From assembly GCF_031760065.1 (NCBI RefSeq), contig NZ_CP134500.1, positions 372,001-436,000 of the forward strand: a DNA stretch of 64,000 nt, given 5' to 3'. Position 1 is the stretch's first letter; each line of letters opens with the position of its first letter. This DNA is from Streptomyces durocortorensis (GTDB taxonomy: Bacteria > Actinomycetota > Actinomycetes > Streptomycetales > Streptomycetaceae). A program made the position numbers and the translations under genes. The notes beneath the pieces are model-generated. The model saw nothing but the letters and a program-made list of their open reading frames with translations. It was not told the DNA's origin and made no database searches. Positions 55,340-63,847 of the stretch are shown one piece after another.

Positions 55340-57954
55340 CCGTCTCTCCGCATCCGCGCCTCCGCCTGTCCTTGCGGCTGTCCCTCCGCCTGGCGGGGCA
55401 CGATCGGGCCCAGCTCCTCCAGGAGGGCGGCCCGCTGCTCGGCGAAGGCCGGATCGGCCTGGTAGTCGGAGTGGCCCAGGATCGGTTCGGGCAGCGGGAG
55501 CTCGGTGGTCCGCCCGTAGGCCAGGGGGTCCTTCAGCGGCCCCCGGTCGACGCCCGGGTCGGGGTCGGTGCTGATGCGGACGGGCCCGCCGATCGGGTCG
55601 GTGGCCCGCCACAGATTGCGCCAGCAGTGCACCGAGCGGTGCAGCCCGAGCAGGGGCACGGGGCCGAAGTAGGCGGGGAACCACCGCCCGTACAGCCGCT
55701 CCAGGGGTGACCCGTAGGTGAGCAGCGCGACCCGGCTGCGCGCCGCGTCGGGCAGCTGCCACACGGCGGAGGCGGCGAGGACGCTGCCCTGCGAGTGGCC
55801 CGATATGACGAGCCGGCCCCGGGGCATGGTCGTGGTCCAGGCGGACATCCGGGAGGCGAGGTCGGGTACGGCGCGCTCGGCGTAGCAGGGGGGTGCGAAG
55901 GGGTGGGCGGCGCGCGGCCAGAAGGTGCCGACGTCCCAGAGTATGCCGATGGTGCGGCGGGCCGAGGCGTCCTTGTAGGCGCGGCGGCCCCCCGCGACGA
56001 AGAGCACGAAGCCCAGGCCGACCAGCCAGGACCCGGTCGACTGCGCGGCCTCGGCGAGTGATTCGAGGAACGGCGTGCTGCCGTCCGCGGCCCGTCCCGG
56101 CACCTCGTTGCTGCGCCAGGAGCCGACGATCGCGCCCGCCCCGAGCAGCAGGGTGGCGGCGGAGACCACGCCGACGATCCAGGGTGCGGAGTCGGTGAGG
56201 GCGGCGGTGGCACGGATGCGGGCGATGCGGCGGGTCCGGGCGCGGTCGGGCGGTTCGGGGGCGTACTCCGCCTCGACGAGCGGGCCGAGGCGGCGGGCGG
56301 TGCGCGCGGTGCGGACGACGAGCACCACGACCGGGCAGAGCAGGAGCAGCAGGAGGACCGGGATGACGGAGGCCTGCCAGCTGAGCAGGACGGGCGGCCC
56401 GGCCATGTCGGCCTGGTCCATGCCCGGGGTGCCGGGCCCGTCCAGCCAGTCGGCGACACGCTGGGCGACTCCGCCGGTCATCACGCCGCCGAGGGCGCAG
56501 GCGAGCATGGCGACCGCGGGGCCGCCGAGTCCGTACAGGATGGTCCGGGGTTCGGGAGTGCGGCGGTGGAGGCTGCGGGCGACCAGGGCGAGCGCGACGA
56601 CGAGGACGCCCTGGCCGAGGGCGAGCAGCCGGAAGGCGGTCTCGCCGGGCAGGCTGCCCGAGGACTGCCAGGCAGGGCGCGACCAGGACGCGTGGAGGAC
56701 GGCGAGGGCGAGCAGGGCCAGTGCGGAGCCGGGCAGATAGGTGGTGAGGGCGCAGTCCAGCCGGGTGTCGCGGACCCGTTCGCTGCGCCCTCGGCGGCAG
56801 ACGACCCACACGGCGACCAGGGCGCACAGCACGATGCCTCCCTCGACGGCCGCGCCGAGCGCCTGGGGCACCGGGCTGTCGGGGGTCCGGTCGTAGCGGG
56901 CGGCGGCGCCGGTGACCGCCGCGGCGACGGTCAGGAATCCGATCGCCGTGTGGGCGGCCCGGAGCCGGGCGACGAGTCGGCGGCCGTACCAGAAGCCGGG
57001 GCGGCCGAGCGCGGGGCGGACCGGGGCGGGTGGCCGCCCCCGGGCTCCGTCGGCGTCCGGGGCGGGCACGGTGAGAGGGCTGGGCGCGTCGGGGGCGAGG
57101 GAGTCCGGGGCGGGGGCGCCGGGGCCGTGGGCCTCCTCAGCCCCGTCGGGGTCGTTCTCGTCGACGTCCGTACCGTCCAGGGGGCCCTGGGACTCGTACG
57201 CGCTCCAGGTGCGGTGGGACAGATACCACAGGAGCCCCACCAGAGCCGTGGGCAAGAGGGCCGCGAAGGCGATCCGACGCCCGGGCTGCGACCACCAGCT
57301 GCCCTGATGTGCCGACAGAAAGCCCAGCCAGGAACGGCGTTCGGCGCAGCTCCGGGTGCCCGCGCACTGCCAGGCCACCAGGTCCAGGGCGACTTCGCAG
57401 GCCGCCGCGGTCAGCAGCACCGTGAGGCTGAGCGCGACGAGCCGCACCAGGACGCCGTACAGCCGGACCGCGCGGGTGCGGCCGGTGGCGGTGGGGCGCA
57501 TCCAGTGGGCGAGGTTGACCACCATGAACGGCAGGAGCAGCAGCCACAGGGCACGGGAGCTGTTGCCGGAGGTGAGGCCGGACCAGCAGTACGCCTCGGC
57601 GACGGGCTCGTCCCGGTAGCGCTCGGGGTGCTTCTCGCCGTGGGCGTCGTCGGTGCGCCGGTACACGGCGGCGGTCGCGTCCCCGGTGACCCGGACCGTA
57701 CGGGGATCGCCCAGCACCTCCTGCGGGGTGGCGCCGCCGACGCCGTGGACGAGCAGTTCCAGCGCTGTTCCGGTGGCCTGCGCGGGCGGTGCCGCGGGGG
57801 GCGGGGTGGCGGGAGACAAGGGGGACTCTCTCTCGGACGCGTCGGGCCTGGCGGCGGACGGGGAATCGGGGAAGCAGTACGCGGAGGCGGAGGTGCGGGC
57901 CCCTGAGCCGGGCCCAGGATTGCGGGCTCGGGGCGGGCGCGTGAGCGGTCTCAC
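55306..57954 (-). CDS. Polytopic membrane protein with lipase-like C-terminal region
   Basis: An 882-residue protein. A short N-terminal soluble part contains LELLVHGVGGATPQEVLGDP (an HGxGG oxyanion-hole-like motif). About ten helices follow, then a C-terminal region with the nucleophile elbow LVISGHSQGSVLAASAVWQL and YGSPLERLYGRWFP, as in alpha/beta-hydrolases. The hydrolase halves seem split by the membrane segment. The start is GTG at 57954 with GGGGAG 5 nt upstream. It overlaps the beta-helix/AAA gene tail-to-tail by 34 nt. Substrate unknown. Confidence 0.78.
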   Translation of the reverse strand: MRPLTRPPRARNPGPGSGARTSASAYCFPDSPSAARPDASERESPLSPATPPPAAPPAQATGTALELLVHGVGGATPQEVLGDPRTVRVTGDATAAVYRRTDDAHGEKHPERYRDEPVAEAYCWSGLTSGNSSRALWLLLLPFMVVNLAHWMRPTATGRTRAVRLYGVLVRLVALSLTVLLTAAACEVALDLVAWQCAGTRSCAERRSWLGFLSAHQGSWWSQPGRRIAFAALLPTALVGLLWYLSHRTWSAYESQGPLDGTDVDENDPDGAEEAHGPGAPAPDSLAPDAPSPLTVPAPDADGARGRPPAPVRPALGRPGFWYGRRLVARLRAAHTAIGFLTVAAAVTGAAARYDRTPDSPVPQALGAAVEGGIVLCALVAVWVVCRRGRSERVRDTRLDCALTTYLPGSALALLALAVLHASWSRPAWQSSGSLPGETAFRLLALGQGVLVVALALVARSLHRRTPEPRTILYGLGGPAVAMLACALGGVMTGGVAQRVADWLDGPGTPGMDQADMAGPPVLLSWQASVIPVLLLLLLCPVVVLVVRTARTARRLGPLVEAEYAPEPPDRARTRRIARIRATAALTDSAPWIVGVVSAATLLLGAGAIVGSWRSNEVPGRAADGSTPFLESLAEAAQSTGSWLVGLGFVLFVAGGRRAYKDASARRTIGILWDVGTFWPRAAHPFAPPCYAERAVPDLASRMSAWTTTMPRGRLVISGHSQGSVLAASAVWQLPDAARSRVALLTYGSPLERLYGRWFPAYFGPVPLLGLHRSVHCWRNLWRATDPIGGPVRISTDPDPGVDRGPLKDPLAYGRTTELPLPEPILGHSDYQADPAFAEQRAALLEELGPIVPRQAEGQPQGQAEARMRRDGHKGSSGRSSG

Positions 57955-58058
57955 GGAATCTCCCCAGGTGGTACGCGGGACATGCCTGCGTGGCAGGATG
58001 AGCGTGTGTCGCAGACCGCTGCGGACCGTACGGCCAGAGGGAAGGAACGGGCCCGGCG

Positions 58059-58925
58059 TTGAGCGAGAATCAGAACCTCCTCGCGGAGCAGCGCCGTGCG
58101 CTGATCCTCGACGAGGTGCGCAGGCGGGGCGGGGTCCGGGTCAATGAGCTGACCCGCAAACTGAACGTCTCCGACATGACGATCCGTCGGGACCTGGACG
58201 CGCTTTCCCGGCAGGGTGTCATCGAGAAGGTCCACGGCGGCGCGGTCCCGGTCGTCGAGCCGAGTACGCACGAGCCCGGGTTCGAGGCGAAGTCGGCGCT
58301 GGAGCTGAGTGCCAAGGAGGACATCGCGCGGGCGGCGGCGGCGCTGGCGGTGCCCGGCAGCGCGATCGCGCTCTCGGGCGGGACGACGACGTTCGCGCTG
58401 GCCCGGCATCTGCTGGAGGTGCCGGATCTGACGGTGGTCACCAACTCGGTGCGGGTGGCGGATGTGTTCCACGACGCGCAGCGTCCGGCCGCCGGACGGG
58501 GCACGCGCCCCGGGGCGGCGACGGTGGTGCTGACGGGCGGGGTGCGTACGCCGTCGGACTCGCTGGTGGGCCCGGTCGCCGACCGGGCCATCGACGCGCT
58601 CCACTTCGATGTGCTGTTCCTCGGTGTGCACGGCATCTCGACCGAGGCGGGGCTGTCGACGCCCAATCTCGCGGAGGCCGAGACCAACCGCCGCTTCGTC
58701 CGGGCGGCGCGCCGGATCGTGGTGGTGGCCGACCACACCAAGTGGGGCACGGTGGGGCTGAGTTCCTTCGCCGCGCTGGAGGAGGTCGACACGTTCGTCA
58801 CGGACGCGGGTCTGGCTCCCGAAGTGCGCGGGGAGATCGCGGAGCATCTGCCGGGCCTGCTGGTGGCGGGCGAGTCCCCCGCCCGCACCTCACCCTCCGG
58901 CGCTTCGCCCGCCTCGGGGGGCTGA
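58059..58925 (+). CDS. DeoR-family transcriptional regulator
   Basis: A 288-residue regulator. The winged helix spans about 8-62 (RVNELTRKLNVSDMTIRRDL, GVIEKVHGGAVPV) and the DeoRC sugar-phosphate sensor about 80-250 (IALSGGTTTFALARHL, DVLFLGVHGISTEAGLSTPN, VVVADHTKWG). DeoR proteins usually repress sugar genes; no sugar operon is adjacent. The start is TTG at 58059 with GAGGGAAGGA upstream at a long spacing. It is divergent from the lipase-like membrane protein gene. Confidence 0.92.
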   Translation: MSENQNLLAEQRRALILDEVRRRGGVRVNELTRKLNVSDMTIRRDLDALSRQGVIEKVHGGAVPVVEPSTHEPGFEAKSALELSAKEDIARAAAALAVPGSAIALSGGTTTFALARHLLEVPDLTVVTNSVRVADVFHDAQRPAAGRGTRPGAATVVLTGGVRTPSDSLVGPVADRAIDALHFDVLFLGVHGISTEAGLSTPNLAEAETNRRFVRAARRIVVVADHTKWGTVGLSSFAALEEVDTFVTDAGLAPEVRGEIAEHLPGLLVAGESPARTSPSGASPASGG

Positions 58926-59013
58926 CGGGGGGGGCGGTTTTGATGCTGACGTGGGCCTCCGCGGATTCCGTTCGGCTCGCCGCAGCTCCACCGGCACCCC
59001 ATAGGATCGCAGG

Positions 59014-59460
59014 GTGGCCGTCTTCCGGATCGAGCGCTTCCCTCCTCTCCCCGCAGCCGAGGCCTGGCGCCGGGTGACCGACTGGGAACGGCACGCCGCG
59101 CAGGTGCCGTTGACCGCGATCTCGGTGCCGACGGGACTGCCCACGCAGGTCGGGACGGTTTTCGTGGCGCGTACGGGCCTGGGGCCGCTGGCCTTCGACG
59201 ACCCGATGGAAGTGGTGCGGTGGACCCCGCCCGCCGGTGGCCGGGCCGGGGTGTGCCGGTTGGAGAAGCGGGGGTCAGTGGTACTGGGCCGGGCCTCGAT
59301 CGATGTGCTTCCGACGGATTCCGGTTCCCATGTGGTGTGGGTCGAGGAGCTGCGGGTACGGCTGGTGCCGGGGTGGGGTGACCCGCTCATCGCCTCCACC
59401 GGGCGCCGGGTGTTCGGCAGAGTGCTGGACGCGCTTCTCGCCTCGCCCGGTACGACCTGA
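59014..59460 (+). CDS. SRPBCC-fold (START-like) protein
   Basis: 148 residues with the polyketide-cyclase/START plan: FPPLPAAEAWRRVTDWERHA (helix 1), TAISVPTGLPTQVGTVFVAR, strands through FDDPMEVVRWTPP, and a C-terminal helix RRVFGRVLDALLAS. It probably binds a hydrophobic ligand. The start is GTG at 59014 with TAGGAT 6 nt upstream and no Shine-Dalgarno, probably leaderless. It is one of two SRPBCC genes here, flanking the SDR-DUF2867 gene. Confidence 0.82.
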   Translation: MAVFRIERFPPLPAAEAWRRVTDWERHAAQVPLTAISVPTGLPTQVGTVFVARTGLGPLAFDDPMEVVRWTPPAGGRAGVCRLEKRGSVVLGRASIDVLPTDSGSHVVWVEELRVRLVPGWGDPLIASTGRRVFGRVLDALLASPGTT

Positions 59461-59774
59461 GGTCTGCCGGGGCGCACGCCGGAGATCACCAACGATCGGT
59501 CGGCCGTTCCCGTTCGGGTGATGCTGCCGTCACACGTTTGACTCGTTGGCCGGTATGACATCCCCACCACCGCCGGAAGGCGTGGTCACGCCGATCCATC
59601 AGCCGCGGCGCCGGACCGACGCACGGTCCGGACCGGCTCGAGCGGGCTGCCGCGCCTCGGGCACCGGACGCGGGGCGGCACGCTGACGGCGGGTGCGCCG
59701 TACAGCGGCGTCCGTGCCGCCGTACGGGGGTCCCCGGCCGGTCCACCCGGCCGTCCGGTGCCAGACTCGGACAG
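59461..59774. other. Intergenic region upstream of the SDR-DUF2867 gene
   Basis: 314 bp without a supported gene; open frames crossing it are extensions or antisense shadows of neighbours. A patch around 59535-59570 (CACACGTTTGACTCGTTGG, then TATGACATCC) is locally A+T-rich and could hold a promoter, but the TTGACT and TATGAC boxes are only about 10 nt apart. Confidence 0.5.
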
Positions 59775-61340
59775 GTGACGGACGAAACAGATCACGCCGA
59801 CGCCCCGGGGCTTGCCGACCGGCCCCCGGCGCGCGCTCTGGTGACCGGTGCCACCGGCTACATCGGCGGTCGGCTGGTGCCCGCCCTGCTGGACTCCGGA
59901 CACCGGGTGCGCGCCCTGGCCAGAACGCCGCGGAAGCTGCGCGACTACCCCTGGGTGGACCGGGTCGAGGTGGTCCGCGGCGATGTCACCGACGCGGAGT
60001 CGCTGGCGGAGGCGATGCGGGACGTCGATGTGGCGTACTACCTGGTGCACGCGCTCGGCTCCGGCGCGGACTTCGAGGAGACGGACCGCAAGGCCGCCCG
60101 GACCTTCGGCGAGCAGGCACGTGCCGCGGGGGTGCGCCGGATCGTGTACCTGGGCGGGCTGACCCCGGCCGGGGTGCCGGAGAGGGAGCTGTCGCCGCAT
60201 CTGCGGTCACGGGCCGAGGTGGGCCGGATCCTGCTGGACTCCGGGGTGCCCACGGCGGTGCTGCGGGCGGCGGTGGTCATCGGGTCGGGATCCGCGTCGT
60301 TCGAGATGCTGCGCTATCTGACGGAGCGGCTGCCGCTGATGATCACCCCGAGCTGGGTACGGACCCGTATCCAGCCGGTGGCCGTACGGGACGTGATCCG
60401 GTATCTGGTGGGGTGCGCGTCGCTGCCCGACGAGGTGAACCGGACCTTCGACATCGGTGGCCCGGACGTCATGACGTACCGGGACATGATGCAGCGCTAC
60501 GCCCGGGTGGCAAGGCTGCCGCGGCGGCTGATCCTGCCCGTGCCGGTGCTCACACCGACGCTGTCCAGCCGCTGGGTGGGTCTGGTCACCCCGGTGCCCA
60601 GCTCCATCGCCCGTCCGCTCACGGAGTCGCTGCGCCACGAGGTGGTCTGCCGGGAGGACGGCATCAGGCGCTACGTCCCCGATCCGCCGGACGGGACCGT
60701 CGGCTTCGACCGGGCGCTGCGGCTGGCCCTCCAGCGCATCCAGGAGGCGCAGGTCGACACCCGCTGGTCCACCGCCTCGGTGCCCGGAGCGCCGAGCGAT
60801 CCGCTGCCCACCGACCCGGACTGGGCGGGCGGCAGCCTGTACCGCGACGAGCGGGAACTGCCCGTTCCGGTCGCCCCGGACGCGCTGTGGCGGGTGATCG
60901 AGGGCATCGGCGGGGAGAACGGCTGGTATTCCTTCCCGCTGGCCTGGGCGGTACGCGGCTGGCTCGACCGGATCGTCGGCGGGGTGGGGCTGCGGCGCGG
61001 CCGACGGGACGCCCAGCGGCTGCGGGTGGGCGACTCGCTGGACTTCTGGCGGGTGGAGGAGATCGTGCCAGGCGAACTGCTGCGGCTGCGGGCGGAGATG
61101 CGGCTGCCGGGCCTGGCCTGGCTGGAACTGACAGCGCGCGGCGACGAGCACGGCCGGACCGTCTACGGGCAACGCGCCCTGTTCCATCCGCACGGACTGC
61201 TCGGCCATGCGTACTGGTGGAGCGTGTGGCCCTTCCACTCGGTGGTCTTCGGGGGGATGGCGCGGAACATCACTCGGGCGGCCGGGGCCGAGGCGGAGCG
61301 GCGGCACGGACCAGTGGCCGACAGTGGTACAGACAACTGA
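59775..61340 (+). CDS. NAD(P)-binding SDR protein fused to DUF2867
   Basis: A 521-residue protein. Residues about 18-300 are an atypical/extended SDR (ALVTGATGYIGGRLVPALLD, VVRGDVTDAESLAEAM, VYLGGLTPAG). Residues about 350-505 are the SRPBCC-like DUF2867 domain (GENGWYSFPLAWAVRGWLDR, VGDSLDFWRVEEIVPG, FHPHGLLGHAYWWSVWPFH). Function is unknown; the combination is common in bacteria. The start is GTG at 59775 with CAGACT 7 nt upstream and no Shine-Dalgarno. The following SRPBCC gene starts 62 bp later. Confidence 0.9.
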   Translation: MTDETDHADAPGLADRPPARALVTGATGYIGGRLVPALLDSGHRVRALARTPRKLRDYPWVDRVEVVRGDVTDAESLAEAMRDVDVAYYLVHALGSGADFEETDRKAARTFGEQARAAGVRRIVYLGGLTPAGVPERELSPHLRSRAEVGRILLDSGVPTAVLRAAVVIGSGSASFEMLRYLTERLPLMITPSWVRTRIQPVAVRDVIRYLVGCASLPDEVNRTFDIGGPDVMTYRDMMQRYARVARLPRRLILPVPVLTPTLSSRWVGLVTPVPSSIARPLTESLRHEVVCREDGIRRYVPDPPDGTVGFDRALRLALQRIQEAQVDTRWSTASVPGAPSDPLPTDPDWAGGSLYRDERELPVPVAPDALWRVIEGIGGENGWYSFPLAWAVRGWLDRIVGGVGLRRGRRDAQRLRVGDSLDFWRVEEIVPGELLRLRAEMRLPGLAWLELTARGDEHGRTVYGQRALFHPHGLLGHAYWWSVWPFHSVVFGGMARNITRAAGAEAERRHGPVADSGTDN

Positions 61341-61401
61341 GGGCCCGCCCGCTATGGTGTGCGCGGCTCCATCCGCCGCAGACCGCCGGGAGGTGCATGC
61401 G

Positions 61402-61881
61402 ATGGCACGCCGACTCCGTACCGTAGGACTGGAGTTCGTCGATTCCGCGCCGATGCGTCTGGTGTTCGCCGCCGAGGTGTCCGCGCCGGCGGACGTGGTG
61501 TACCGGGCGCTCGCCGAGGACGTCGCGTCCTGGCCGTCCTGGTTCACCGCCGTCACCCGGGCCACGCCCACCGATGCGGGCGCGGGCCGGGAGGTGCGGC
61601 TGAGGGGCGGGGTCCGTTTCCACGAGACGATCATGGCCGCCGAGCCGGACGAGCGGTACGCCTACCGGGCCGACGAGACCAACGCCCCCGGCCTGCGGGC
61701 CCTGCTGGAGGAGTGGCGGCTCACCCCGGAAGGGTCCGGGACCCGGGTTCAGTGGACCTTCGCCGCCGACGGGACGGGGCTGTTCCGCCTGGTGCTGAGC
61801 CTGGGGCGGGCGGGGGTGGGCCGGTCCTTCCGGGACGCCGTGCGGCGCCTGGACGCGCGGCTGGCGAGCACGACGCCCTGA
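61402..61881 (+). CDS. SRPBCC-fold protein
   Basis: 159 residues: EVSAPADVVYRALAEDVASW, PSWFTAVTRATPTDAGAGRE, FHETIMAAEPDERYAYRADE, TRVQWTFAADG and a C-terminal helix FRDAVRRLDARLAS, the polyketide_cyc2-like plan. ATG at 61402 is chosen because GGGAGG lies 8 nt upstream; an in-frame ATG at 61354 has none. It is probably cotranscribed with the SDR-DUF2867 gene. Ligand unknown. Confidence 0.85.
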   Translation: MARRLRTVGLEFVDSAPMRLVFAAEVSAPADVVYRALAEDVASWPSWFTAVTRATPTDAGAGREVRLRGGVRFHETIMAAEPDERYAYRADETNAPGLRALLEEWRLTPEGSGTRVQWTFAADGTGLFRLVLSLGRAGVGRSFRDAVRRLDARLASTTP

Positions 61882-61908
61882 ACGCGCCGGGGCCCTTCCT
61901 CGGCCGGG

Positions 61909-63042
61909 TCAGCAGGGCCAGGTGCCGGTGGAGAGGAAGTCATCGACGGCGGCGGCGTACGGGGCGATGTCCAGACCCTGCTCCTCCAGCCAGGAGTCGG
62001 AGTAGTACTTGTCCAGGTAGCGGTCGCCCGGGTCGCACAGCAGCGTGACGACACTGCCCTTCTCCCCCTGCTCCACCATCTCGGCGATCAGCTTGAACGC
62101 GCTCCAGAGCCCGGTACCGGTGGACCCGCCCGCCTTGCGGCCGATGGCCCGCTCCAGGGCGCGGACGGCGGCGACGCTGGCCGCGTCGGGGACCTTCATC
62201 ATGCGGTCGATGGCGCCGGGCACGAAGCTGGGCTCCATCCGGGGGCGGCCGATGCCCTCGATCCGCGAACCGCAGTCACTGGTGGCGTGCGGGTCGTGGT
62301 GGGTCCAGCCGTCGAAGAAGCAGGAGTTCTCCGGGTCGGGCACGCAGATGCGGGTGTCGTGCTGGAGGTAGTGCACGTAGCGGGCGATGGTCGCCGAGGT
62401 GCCGCCGGTGCCGGCGGTGGCGACGATCCAGGCGGGTTCCGGATAGCGCTCCAACCGGAGCTGCTGGTAGATCGACTCGGCGATGTTGTTGTTGCCGCGC
62501 CAGTCGGTGGCGCGCTCCGCGTAGGTGAACTGGTCCATGTAGTGTCCGCCGGTCTCGGCGGCGAGGGCGGCGGACTGCTCGTACATCGTGCGCGAGTCGT
62601 CGACGAAGTGGCACTGCCCGCCGTGGAATTCGATCAGGCGGCACTTCTCCGGGCTGGTGGTGCGGGGCATCACGGCGATGAACGGGACGCCGATCAGCTT
62701 GGCGAAGTACGCCTCCGACACGGCGGTCGAGCCGCTGGACGCCTCGATGACCGGCTTTCCGGGCCGGATCCAGCCGTTGCAGAGCCCGTAGAGGAAGAGC
62801 GAGCGCGCGAGGCGGTGCTTGAGGCTGCCGGTGGGGTGCGTCGACTCGTCCTTGAGGTAGAGGTCGATACCCCACTCCTCGGGCAGTGGGAAGCGCAGCA
62901 GATGGGTGTCGGCCGAACGGTTCGCGTCGGCCTGCACCTTGCGGACGGCCTCCTTCAGCCAGGCCCGGTACTCCGGGTCGCTGCGGTCGACGTCCACGGT
63001 CGCCGCGGGCCCGCGTACCTGTCCGTGCTCAGTGGTGTCCAT
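61909..63042 (-). CDS. PLP-dependent cysteine synthase-like / Cds1-type cysteine desulfhydrase
   Basis: A 377-residue fold-type II PLP enzyme. Lys75 in [12 protein letters not shown] is the Schiff-base lysine; [20 protein letters not shown] is the substrate/PLP region and [15 protein letters not shown] the phosphate loop. The length and the C-terminal [20 protein letters not shown] resemble mycobacterial Cds1, which releases H2S from cysteine. A synthase role is not excluded. ATG at 63042 follows GGGAG; the longer open frame upstream lacks an RBS. It is convergent with the SRPBCC gene. Confidence 0.9.
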   Translation of the reverse strand: MDTTEHGQVRGPAATVDVDRSDPEYRAWLKEAVRKVQADANRSADTHLLRFPLPEEWGIDLYLKDESTHPTGSLKHRLARSLFLYGLCNGWIRPGKPVIEASSGSTAVSEAYFAKLIGVPFIAVMPRTTSPEKCRLIEFHGGQCHFVDDSRTMYEQSAALAAETGGHYMDQFTYAERATDWRGNNNIAESIYQQLRLERYPEPAWIVATAGTGGTSATIARYVHYLQHDTRICVPDPENSCFFDGWTHHDPHATSDCGSRIEGIGRPRMEPSFVPGAIDRMMKVPDAASVAAVRALERAIGRKAGGSTGTGLWSAFKLIAEMVEQGEKGSVVTLLCDPGDRYLDKYYSDSWLEEQGLDIAPYAAAVDDFLSTGTWPC

Positions 63043-63275
63043 CCGCGTGCTCCCGCTTGTCGTGGCTCTGGTCTTCCTCCCTCCACGATATGCCCCCCAC
63101 CTGCACAAACGGTCGCTTTGATGGTCCATAGCAGTGCCTTTGGCCCACACCTGGGAGGCGGCTGTGACGGGCGGTGCCGCCTGCCGCGCACCGTACGCCG
63201 GTGCGCCCTGGCGATCCGGCCCGCGCCGGTGCACACTGCACAGCAGGAGTAGCGACGAAGGGGGGCGAATTCGCA

Positions 63276-63593
63276 GTGGCGGACGTCGAGTTCTGTGCGT
63301 CGGGGGTCAGGATCGAACGCTTCACCCGATCGCTGACCAGGGCCGGTCAGGTGGTCGTCAAGGACGGCAGGCTGTCTCTGCTCACGAGCAACGGGCGGGA
63401 GATCGACAGCGCCCCGGTGGGCACGGTCAGCGCGGGCAAGCGGTGGTTCGCGGCGGCGGATTCGGCGATCGCCCGGGTGAACGGGGTGCGCTACCGGTTG
63501 ACGATGGGGCAGCGCAACCGCAGACGCGACGGGTCCGCTCCGGTACGGCGTTTCCTGGAGGCTCTGCGCAGCGCGCGCGGCCGCCGGACCTGA
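63276..63593 (+). CDS. Small conserved-type protein of unknown function
   Basis: 105 residues I cannot assign: an N-terminal strand-rich part ([35 protein letters not shown]), then [20 protein letters not shown] and a very basic C-terminus ([20 protein letters not shown]). It is soluble with no motif for catalysis. The start is GTG at 63276 with GAAGGGGGG 10 nt upstream; an in-frame ATG at 63174 is less likely. It is divergent from the Cds1-like gene over 233 bp. Confidence 0.65.
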   Translation: MADVEFCASGVRIERFTRSLTRAGQVVVKDGRLSLLTSNGREIDSAPVGTVSAGKRWFAAADSAIARVNGVRYRLTMGQRNRRRDGSAPVRRFLEALRSARGRRT

Positions 63594-63684
63594 CCTGCCG
63601 GGCGGGCTGAGAGTGGCCCGGTCCGCTGCCGCACCGCTCCGCCGCGAGTTGCGGAGCCGTATCCCCTGGGCCACGCTGGTCCCA

Positions 63685-63712
63685 TGTCACTGAAGGTGCA
63701 CCCTCGGTGACA
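63685..63712. promoter_or_regulatory. 28-bp near-perfect palindrome upstream of the last gene
   Basis: The sequence from TGTCACTGAAGG to CCTCGGTGACA is symmetric about TGCA, with 12 of 14 base pairs matched, and leaves no hairpin loop, which favours a protein-binding operator. It lies 135 bp upstream of the GTG at 63848. Confidence 0.55.
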
Positions 63713-63847
63713 GAGCGATCCGCTCCACGGGCCGGGTCGCGCGACACGAGCAGACACGACAAGAGCAGAGCGGATGCGGCAGTCAGTCGTCCGCCGGCGC
63801 CGTTCGCATCTCTTCTTCTTCCGGACCTATTTCGGGGAGTCGCAGCC

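Noticed and set aside
52817..56827. Minus-strand ORF of 1336 codons crossing several genes
   Set aside because: Low-complexity Arg/Pro/Ala-rich translation, antisense to the beta-helix/AAA gene and out of frame with the lipase-like gene.
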